Shown here: piece by piece, positions 50,431 through 64,000 of the stretch | Layout: each line of letters begins with the position of its first letter | How positions within the stretch are numbered: position 1 is the first letter of the stretch | Assembly: GCF_002019735.1 (NCBI RefSeq) | Contig: NZ_KV917378.1 | Coordinates: forward strand, 2,692,869 to 2,756,868 | Source of the DNA: Salipaludibacillus agaradhaerens | GTDB taxonomy: Bacteria; Bacillota; Bacilli; Bacillales; Salisediminibacteriaceae | Length of the DNA stretch: 64,000 nucleotides | Direction: 5' to 3' | The notes under the pieces: model-generated | What the model saw: the letters and a program-made list of their open reading frames with translations, nothing else | Told to the model about the DNA's origin: nothing | Database searches by the model: none | Position numbers and translations under genes: made by a program

Positions 50431-50901
50431 TTAATCATGTTCTTTATACTTTAAAGTAGTGAGCATTGCTTTCAAAATAGTTGCCCGTAATTCATCCCTG
50501 AACGGGAGTTGTATATGAAGGACCTCTCTATCTAAAGCACTTTGCATAATATTCGCTTCTCTTTTAGTAATAGCCCCTTCTTCAAATAGCCTCATAACAA
50601 TATTAGTAGCAGCCGTTTGAGATACACCGTGACCAATCAACTCGATTAATTGGTCAAATAGGGCAAGCTGGTTGGCTGCCTTGACTTTAATTATTCGTAT
50701 GTAGCCGCCGCCTCCACGCTTACTTTCAACCATATACCCCTTTTCCACAGTGAAACGTGTTCGAATGACATAGTTAATTTGAGAAGGCACACAATCAAAT
50801 TGCTCTGCTAACTCACTGCGTTTAACTTCGATAACTTCTTGCTTCGTTTTTTCAATTGTATTTTTAAGATAGTGCTCGATAATATCCGATATATTTCTCA
50901 T
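50431..50901 (-). CDS. ctsR: Transcriptional repressor CtsR
   Basis: 156 residues, DNA-binding domain with the winged helix (AEQFDCVPSQINYVIRTRFT) and the glycine-rich wing RGGGGYIRI that acts as thermosensor in Bacilli, then the dimerisation domain ending TLKYKEHD. It represses its own operon and other clp genes. A matching operator is 92 bases upstream. Confidence 0.96.
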   Translation of the reverse strand: MRNISDIIEHYLKNTIEKTKQEVIEVKRSELAEQFDCVPSQINYVIRTRFTVEKGYMVESKRGGGGYIRIIKVKAANQLALFDQLIELIGHGVSQTAATNIVMRLFEEGAITKREANIMQSALDREVLHIQLPFRDELRATILKAMLTTLKYKEHD

Positions 50902-50993
50902 CTGGCCCCCTCCTCCACTAAAAGCTTTGATATCAACCTAAGGTTATTCATAAATAATCTATGTAATTCCTTTATCTATTGCACCATTCTGAC

Positions 50994-51046
50994 TTTGACT
51001 ATATTTGACTTTAATTATATTATAACGTTTTTTATAAATCACGCAA
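50994..51046 (-). promoter_or_regulatory. ctsR promoter and CtsR operator
   Basis: On the minus strand TTGCGT (51041-51046), 16-base spacer and perfect TATAAT (51019-51024). Just downstream two direct heptads AGTCAAA-TAT-AGTCAAA (50994-51010) match the CtsR consensus GGTCAAA-NAN-GGTCAAA. The operator overlaps the transcription start region, so binding would block initiation of the ctsR-mcsA-mcsB-clpC operon. Confidence 0.85.
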
Positions 51047-51097
51047 CTTATTTGCTCTAATCATTAGTTATAATCGTCATTATTTTACTTTTTCATT

Positions 51098-51802
51098 CTA
51101 TTCACATTTAATTGTAATGCGATGTATAAAGTCAAACTGATGTAATTCCTCTGTCATGTTGTTTAAGCTAGCCCCCTCTTTATATTCCACTAAAAACCGA
51201 TATTCAATCAACGACTTTTCATATTCGCTACTTTTTTTCTTCTCCGATATTATCCCTTTTAATTTTATTTCATGTCCTTCTATTGTTCTCACTAATTCAT
51301 TTAACTTCACATATTTTCCCTCTGTTAAAATTATAAGTTGATATTTTGGATCTTGTTCTCCTCCAAACCTAAAAGGGGCCTTACCTAAAAGAAATAAACT
51401 TAATATGACAAGACACGTTGTTATAATGGCAGGCTCATACATACCAGCGCCTACAGTCAATCCAATTGCCGCCACGACCCAAATAGAAGCAGCTGTCGTT
51501 AAGCCTCTCACCGTATAGCCTTGCACTAAAATTGTTCCTGCTCCTAAAAAGCCTATTCCCGAGACCACATAAGAAGCAAGACGAGATGGATCAAATGTAA
51601 CCACATTTTTATTTTCAATAATATACTCTTCAAAACCGTAAAAGGCGAGGAGCATTATTAAACAAGAACCTACACTTACTAATAAATGTGTTCGAAATCC
51701 CGCCGGATGCTGATGAAACTCCCTTTCAACTCCAATTAACCCACCTAAAATAGCGGCGGTTATTAACCTTACTATCATAATAGTTAAATCATTTTCAAAC
51801 AT
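51098..51802 (-). CDS. MgtC/SapB family membrane protein
   Basis: 234 residues. The first 150 are hydrophobic with about five transmembrane segments and the family core GGLIGVEREFHQHPAGFRTH. The C-terminal soluble part (about 150-234) looks like the ACT-type domain of the group. MgtC proteins relate to magnesium homeostasis and survival under stress; the exact role is not set by sequence. It stands alone between the rrn array and ctsR, an unusual place compared with Bacillus subtilis. Confidence 0.88.
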   Translation of the reverse strand: MFENDLTIMIVRLITAAILGGLIGVEREFHQHPAGFRTHLLVSVGSCLIMLLAFYGFEEYIIENKNVVTFDPSRLASYVVSGIGFLGAGTILVQGYTVRGLTTAASIWVVAAIGLTVGAGMYEPAIITTCLVILSLFLLGKAPFRFGGEQDPKYQLIILTEGKYVKLNELVRTIEGHEIKLKGIISEKKKSSEYEKSLIEYRFLVEYKEGASLNNMTEELHQFDFIHRITIKCE

Positions 51803-51971
51803 TTGCTGGTCCCCCTTTTACAATAACGTTCATTCCTGTGAGTCATTATTATTCAACTTAAACTTCATTACCCTTTACCTTTTTAAATAAATCGGATTTA
51901 ATCTTAATCATAATTTATAAGAACCATCCTCTTTTCTGTTAAGGATCGTACTTAGCGTATCAATGTTATAT

Positions 51972-52004
51972 AAAAAAAGAACATTCTCCTAAAAGAATGT
52001 CCTT
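51972..52004 (-). terminator. Terminator behind the 5S pseudogene
   Basis: AAGGACATTCT pairs with AGAATGTTCTT (one G-U) and seven T follow on the minus strand. It resembles the terminator behind the intact 5S (52209-52239), suggesting duplication of a rrn 3' end. Confidence 0.8.
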
Positions 52005-52008
52005 AGTC

Positions 52009-52079
52009 GCTCAGCAACGTCCTACTTTCACAGGGGGACGCCTCCACCTTTCTTCGGCGCTCTGCGGGATTGGCTGAAC
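52009..52079 (-). pseudogene. 5S rRNA pseudogene with internal deletion (71 nt)
   Basis: The 3' part (minus strand CCCCCTGTGAAAGTAGGACG, TTGCTGAGC) and the 5' terminus (GTTCAGCCAATCCCGCAGAG) align with the intact 5S, but about 47 bases from the middle are missing. The two termini can still form most of helix I. It has its own terminator. It is probably the remnant of a further rrn unit; a small structured RNA cannot be excluded. Confidence 0.75.
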
Positions 52080-52085
52080 GGCGCA

Positions 52086-52162
52086 TCTCTTCGTCACCTA
52101 CATTCGTCCAGTGCTCATGCCCATAGGGCACTCCGCGCTTCCCTCTCTTGCTTCCTCGACCT
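52086..52162 (-). repeat. Structured spacer element, diverged copy
   Basis: It shares 13 identical bases CTTGCTTCCTCGA (+ strand 52147-52159) and further patches with the 16S-23S spacer element. The hairpin TGCCC-TAT-GGGCA takes the place of ACGTAC-TGAG-GTACGT of the spacer copies at the same point, with the GGA/GAG internal loop kept. It stands directly upstream of the 5S pseudogene. Confidence 0.5.
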
Positions 52163-52208
52163 GCTTGTCCTTCCAATCCCTCGTATCAGCGCATCATTCT
52201 ATACATAC

Positions 52209-52239
52209 AAAAAAGACATCCTCATAAGAGAATGTCTTT
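52209..52239 (-). terminator. Terminator of the distal rrn operon
   Basis: AAAGACATTCTC-TTAT-GAGGATGTCTTT (12 bp with one G-U) then TTTG on the minus strand, four bases past the 5S 3' end. Confidence 0.85.
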
Positions 52240-52243
52240 AGTC

Positions 52244-52361
52244 GCTCAGCGACGTCCTACTTTCACAGGGGGAGAGCCCCCAACTATCATCGGCGCTGGA
52301 GAGCTTAACTACCGTGTTCGGCATGGGAACGGGTGTGACCTCTCCGCGATTGTCACTGAAC
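52244..52361 (-). rRNA. rrf: 5S ribosomal RNA, distal operon
   Basis: 118 bases. The ends GTTCAGTGAC and GTCGCTGAGC form helix I, and the core includes CACACCCGTTCCCATGCCGAAC and AAGTAGGACG. Ends are set from the helix and are accurate to a few bases. Confidence 0.96.
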
Positions 52362-52379
52362 ATATCAAGGTCTTATCGA

Positions 52380-52416
52380 CCTTTCAAAACTGGATAACGG
52401 GACTGATAGGACATCA
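52380..52416 (-). other. 3' arm of the 23S processing stem, distal operon
   Basis: The minus strand TGATGTC...TATCAGTC...CGTTATCCAGTTTTGAAAGG is complementary to 55643-55683 upstream of 23S. The helix is the expected substrate for RNase III and Mini-III, whose gene mrnC is in the window. Confidence 0.8.
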
Positions 52417-52444
52417 TGTCTTAGAGAAAAGACGACTTGCTTTT

Positions 52445-55381
<2,937 letters not shown>

Positions 55382-55397
55382 TCTTAAACCGCAGATC

Positions 55398-55485
55398 ATC
55401 GACAGAGCGCGTCGTCAGCTGCGTTCGCTCACCATCCTCACGTACCTCAGTACGTTCCGGTGTTGCGCTCACTTGCTTCCTCGAT
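55398..55485 (-). repeat. Structured element in the 16S-23S spacer, distal operon
   Basis: Nested pairings ATCGA/TCGAT, GAGCGC/GCGCTC and CACC-GGA-ACGTAC-TGAG-GTACGT-GAGGAT-GGTG form a rod just upstream of 23S. A diverged version is found at 52086-52162 and an identical one at 61477-61564. Confidence 0.55.
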
Positions 55486-55642
55486 CTCTTTGATGCTCTT
55501 TGTTTAAGCACACTTCTGGCTTATCACCAGGTGGCTTAAACCCTTTCCTTTATTAAAAAGGCGGTTTTAGGCGTCTTAATGGCCTTTTTCTAAGACACTC
55601 GGTTCTCTCATCGTTTGATTAAATCAAGCGATTGTGAACCGG

Positions 55643-55683
55643 TGATGTCATTTATCAGTCTTTCGTTATCCAGTTTTCAAAGG
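55643..55683 (-). other. 5' arm of the 23S processing stem, distal operon
   Basis: CCTTTGAAAACTGGATAACG, GACTGATA and GACATCA pair with 52380-52416 across the 23S gene. The same stretch contains the boxA-like motif CTTTGAAAACT. Confidence 0.8.
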
Positions 55684-55733
55684 TCGATTCTTACCCAACG
55701 GGTAAGTTTTTCTATCTGAGAGTTTAACCTCTC

Positions 55734-55762
55734 AAAACTAAACAAAATAGCCAAAGCAAAGT
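55734..55762 (-). other. 3' arm of the 16S processing stem, distal operon
   Basis: ACTTTGCTTTGGCTATTTTG and GTTTAGTTTT pair with the leader arm at 57458-57484, enclosing the 16S gene. Confidence 0.75.
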
Positions 55763-55790
55763 TTTAATAAGCTGAGCTTAATAGCTCCTT

Positions 55791-57359
<1,569 letters not shown>

Positions 57360-57457
57360 AGTTCGATGTCTCTGACATCATGTCCAAACTTTCGTCTGGC
57401 GTTGTTGAATGTTTCCACTCAACGCTTTGTTTCTTTGACGGGATATTTTCATATCCC

Positions 57458-57484
57458 ACTTTGCTTGGCTTTTTGTTTAGTTTT
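57458..57484 (-). other. 5' arm of the 16S processing stem, distal operon
   Basis: AAAACTAAACAAAAAGCCAA and GCAAAGT pair with 55734-55762. The neighbouring CTTTGAAAACT (57479-57489) is a boxA-like antitermination site. Confidence 0.7.
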
Positions 57485-57498
57485 CAAAGGTCAAAATA

Positions 57499-57574
57499 TG
57501 GTGGAGCCTAGCGGGATCGAACCGCTGACCTCCTGCGTGCAAAGCAGGCGCTCTCCCAGCTGAGCTAAGGCCCC
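57499..57574 (-). tRNA. tRNA-Ala(TGC)
   Basis: 76 bases with encoded CCA. Acceptor GGGGCCT/AGGCTCC, anticodon loop TTTGCAC. Last of the nine tRNA genes; the 16S leader repeat begins one base later. Confidence 0.97.
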
Positions 57575-57584
57575 TTATAAATTC

Positions 57585-57661
57585 TGGTCGGGAAGACAGG
57601 ATTTGAACCTGCGACCCCTTGGTCCCAAACCAAGTGCTCTGCCAAGCTGAGCTACTTCCCG
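57585..57661 (-). tRNA. tRNA-Pro(TGG)
   Basis: 77 bases with encoded CCA, acceptor CGGGAAG/CTTCCCG, anticodon loop TTTGGGA. Confidence 0.97.
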
Positions 57662-57675
57662 ATCAATTAAAATTA

Positions 57676-57752
57676 TGGCGCGCCCGAGAGGAGTCGAACC
57701 CCTAACCTTCTGATCCGTAGTCAGACACTCTATCCAATTGAGCTACGGGCGC
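57676..57752 (-). tRNA. tRNA-Arg(ACG)
   Basis: 77 bases with encoded CCA, acceptor GCGCCCG/CGGGCGC, anticodon loop CTACGGA. The A34 is expected to be deaminated to inosine. Confidence 0.97.
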
Positions 57753-57758
57753 AAATTA

Positions 57759-57848
57759 TGGTGCCGAGGGCCGGACTTGAACCGGCACGGTAATCACTTA
57801 CCGCAGGATTTTAAGTCCTGTGTGTCTGCCAATTCCACCACCCCGGCA
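57759..57848 (-). tRNA. tRNA-Leu(TAA)
   Basis: 90 bases with a long variable arm and encoded CCA, anticodon loop CTTAAAA. Confidence 0.97.
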
Positions 57849-57880
57849 GGACTTCTAACTATTTCATTTTATAATATATC

Positions 57881-57955
57881 TGGAGCGGAAGACGAGATTC
57901 GAACTCGCGACCCCCACCTTGGCAAGGTGATGTTCTACCACTGAACTACTCCCGC
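57881..57955 (-). tRNA. tRNA-Gly(GCC)
   Basis: 75 bases with encoded CCA, anticodon loop TTGCCAA. The 32-base gap before tRNA-Leu is AT-rich and shows no full promoter. Confidence 0.97.
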
Positions 57956-57959
57956 AATA

Positions 57960-58045
57960 TGGTGCGGGTGAAGGGAGTCGAACCCCCACGCCCGAAGGCA
58001 CTAGATCCTAAGTCTAGCGTGTCTGCCAGTTCCACCACACCCGCA
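57960..58045 (-). tRNA. tRNA-Leu(TAG)
   Basis: 86 bases with a long variable arm and encoded CCA, anticodon loop CTTAGGA. Confidence 0.97.
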
Positions 58046-58053
58046 AAAAAAAA

Positions 58054-58129
58054 TGGTGAGCCATGGAGGATTCGAACCTCCGACCCTCTGATTAAAAGTC
58101 AGATGCTCTACCAACTGAGCTAATGGCTC
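58054..58129 (-). tRNA. tRNA-Lys(TTT)
   Basis: 76 bases with encoded CCA, acceptor GAGCCAT/ATGGCTC, anticodon loop CTTTTAA. Confidence 0.97.
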
Positions 58130-58154
58130 ATATTTCAATTTAAAAAATTATAAA

Positions 58155-58230
<76 letters not shown>

Positions 58231-58237
58231 ATGAAAA

Positions 58238-58313
58238 TGGTGGAGGATGACGGGCTCGAACCGCCGACCCTCTGCTTGTAAGGCAGATGCTCTCCCAACT
58301 GAGCTAATCCTCC
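58238..58313 (-). tRNA. tRNA-Val(TAC)
   Basis: 76 bases with encoded CCA, anticodon loop CTTACAA. It begins nine bases after the proximal 5S rRNA, with no terminator between, so it is cotranscribed with the rRNA. Confidence 0.97.
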
Positions 58314-58322
58314 AAATATAAT

Positions 58323-58440
58323 GCTCAGCGACGTCCTACTTTCACAGGGGGAGAGCCCCCAACTATCATCGGCGCTGGAGAGCTTAACTACCGTGTTCGG
58401 CATGGGAACGGGTGTGACCTCTCCGCGATTGTCACTGAAC
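58323..58440 (-). rRNA. rrf: 5S ribosomal RNA, proximal operon
   Basis: Identical to the distal 5S as far as I can read. It leads directly into tRNA-Val instead of a terminator. Confidence 0.96.
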
Positions 58441-58458
58441 ATATCAAGGTCTTATCGA

Positions 58459-58495
58459 CCTTTCAAAACTGGATAACGGGACTGATAGGACATCA
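58459..58495 (-). other. 3' arm of the 23S processing stem, proximal operon
   Basis: Same sequence as 52380-52416; pairs with 61722-61762. Confidence 0.8.
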
Positions 58496-58523
58496 TGTCT
58501 TAGAGAAAAGACGACTTGCTTTT

Positions 58524-61460
<2,937 letters not shown>

Positions 61461-61869
61461 TCTTAAACCGCAGATCATCGACAGAGCGCGTCGTCAGCTG
61501 CGTTCGCTCACCATCCTCACGTACCTCAGTACGTTCCGGTGTTGCGCTCACTTGCTTCCTCGATCTCTTTGATGCTCTTTGTTTAAGCACACTTCTGGCT
61601 TATCACCAGGTGGCTTAAACCCTTTCCTTTATTAAAAAGGCGGTTTTAGGCGTCTTAATGGCCTTTTTCTAAGACACTCGGTTCTCTCATCGTTTGATTA
61701 AATCAAGCGATTGTGAACCGGTGATGTCATTTATCAGTCTTTCGTTATCCAGTTTTCAAAGGTCGATTCTTACCCAACGGGTAAGTTTTTCTATCTGAGA
61801 GTTTAACCTCTCAAAACTAAACAAAATAGCCAAAGCAAAGTTTTAATAAGCTGAGCTTAATAGCTCCTT
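61461..61869 (-). other. 16S-23S internal spacer without tRNA genes, proximal operon
   Basis: Same content as the distal spacer: structured element (61477-61564), 5' arm of the 23S stem (61722-61762) and 3' arm of the 16S stem (61813-61841). Confidence 0.85.
61477..61564 (-). repeat. Structured element in the 16S-23S spacer, proximal operon
   Basis: Identical to 55398-55485. Confidence 0.55.
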
Positions 61870-63438
<1,569 letters not shown>

Positions 63439-63536
63439 AGTTCGATGTCTCTGACATCATGTCCAAACTTTCGTCTGGCGTTGTTGAATGTTTCCACTCA
63501 ACGCTTTGTTTCTTTGACGGGATATTTTCATATCCC

Positions 63537-63563
63537 ACTTTGCTTGGCTTTTTGTTTAGTTTT
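63537..63563 (-). other. 5' arm of the 16S processing stem, proximal operon
   Basis: Same sequence as 57458-57484, pairing with 61813-61841. The boxA-like CTTTGAAAACT follows the same pattern at 63558-63568. Confidence 0.7.
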
Positions 63564-63643
63564 CAAAGGTCAAAATCATACAAACATTAGAGAGTAAAAA
63601 TTACCTCTCTGTTTTTACAATCGCTGTTTTTGGCGACTCAATT

Positions 63644-63672
63644 AATATAACATCTTTAACCTTAACAGTCAA
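63644..63672 (-). promoter_or_regulatory. rrn promoter P2
   Basis: TTGACT (63667-63672), 17-base spacer, TATATT (63644-63649). Initiation would fall near the AATTGAG that follows, possibly at a G as in other Bacillus rrn promoters. Confidence 0.85.
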
Positions 63673-63731
63673 CAACTTTTTCAAAAAGTGTTTTTGCAAG
63701 TTTGTCGCCTTGGCTTGCAGCGACGAATAAT

Positions 63732-63761
63732 AATATACCATGTTTTAAAAACTAAATGCAA
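63732..63761 (-). promoter_or_regulatory. rrn promoter P1 with UP-like A/T tract
   Basis: TTGCAT (63756-63761), 18-base spacer, TATATT (63732-63737). Immediately upstream (63762-63782) lie T and A tracts like an UP element. Tandem P1-P2 is the normal Bacillus rrn layout. Confidence 0.75.
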
Positions 63762-64000
63762 CATTTTTTTAAAAAAAATTTAACTTTCTACTTCCCTGCA
63801 TTGATGCTATCATTTTTCAACACTTTTTCCTATTCCCATAAACAACTAAACATACACTACCTCTTCAAGAGAGTTCCCCTAGGTTACTTCCTCAAATACA
63901 CCTTTTAAAAATTCCCGCCAATTGAGACTGCTTTCAAATTCTAGTTGTAATATAATCATTATCTTTATTCTCCATGACACTAAATTGTAATTTTAGCTAA
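63762..64000. other. AT-rich region upstream of the rrn promoters
   Basis: Apart from the UP-like tract I see no gene, RNA or clear terminator here. Confidence 0.5.

Larger units (their letters stand above)
55382..55790 (-). other. 16S-23S internal spacer without tRNA genes, distal operon
   Basis: 409 bases. No tRNA-Ile or tRNA-Ala is present. It holds the structured element, the 5' arm of the 23S stem (55643-55683) and the 3' arm of the 16S stem (55734-55762), and the boxA-like CTTTGAAAACT. Confidence 0.85.

Noticed and set aside
55398-55485. Reading the spacer element as Bacillaceae-1 RNA
   Set aside because: I could not see the two terminal loops with the RUCCU consensus recalled for that family, so no family name is given.
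57738-57944. 68-codon open frame across tRNA genes on the plus strand
   Set aside because: It is antisense to tRNA-Leu, tRNA-Arg and tRNA-Gly genes, which explain the sequence completely.

Overview
The window is a 64 kb stretch of a low-GC Firmicutes chromosome. It is almost certainly from the family Bacillaceae: EF-Tu, RpoB/RpoC, the zinc-type S14, the mcsA-mcsB-clpC operon, a Cys T-box and the order of a nine-tRNA cluster all follow the Bacillus pattern. Synteny with the Bacillus subtilis rrnJ-trnJ-rrnW to S10/alpha region is nearly complete, but in reverse complement, so every protein-coding and RNA gene I can support lies on the minus strand. Transcription runs from high to low coordinates. 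I cannot name the genus.

In transcription order, the right end (about 63.8 to 52.2 kb) carries two tandem ribosomal RNA operons (16S-23S-5S). They are separated by nine tRNA genes (Val, Thr, Lys, Leu, Gly, Leu, Arg, Pro, Ala). Two strong sigma-A promoters stand before the first operon and none is visible before the second. A terminator follows the second 5S, then a shrunken 5S pseudogene with its own terminator. An MgtC/SapB-type membrane protein gene follows. Next come the CtsR heat-shock operon (ctsR-mcsA-mcsB-clpC-radA-disA), yacL, ispD-ispF (isoprenoid precursors), gltX, a cysteine T-box leader with cysE-cysS-mrnC-rlmB-rae1, and sigH.

From about 33.9 to 1.1 kb lies the transcription/translation core: rpmG-secE-nusG, rplK-rplA (with an L1-type leader site), rplJ-rplL (with an L10 leader and attenuator), a 16S-type methyltransferase gene, rpoB-rpoC, a YbxF K-turn protein gene, rpsL-rpsG-fusA-tuf, then the S10-spc-alpha cluster from rpsJ to rplQ, including secY, adk, map and infA. 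After a terminator the window ends in ecfA1 and the first 22 codons of ecfA2, the ATPases of an energy-coupling-factor vitamin transporter.

The coding content is conserved and ordinary. The unusual material lies between genes: an internally deleted 5S rRNA with intact termini; a hairpin element shared between the 16S-23S spacers and the 5S pseudogene flank, with what look like compensatory base changes; two overlapping perfect complementarities between rpsK and rpoA; and an unusually long, hairpin-rich spacer between sigH and rpmG. I found no clear mobile element, CRISPR array, prophage or undescribed protein system.
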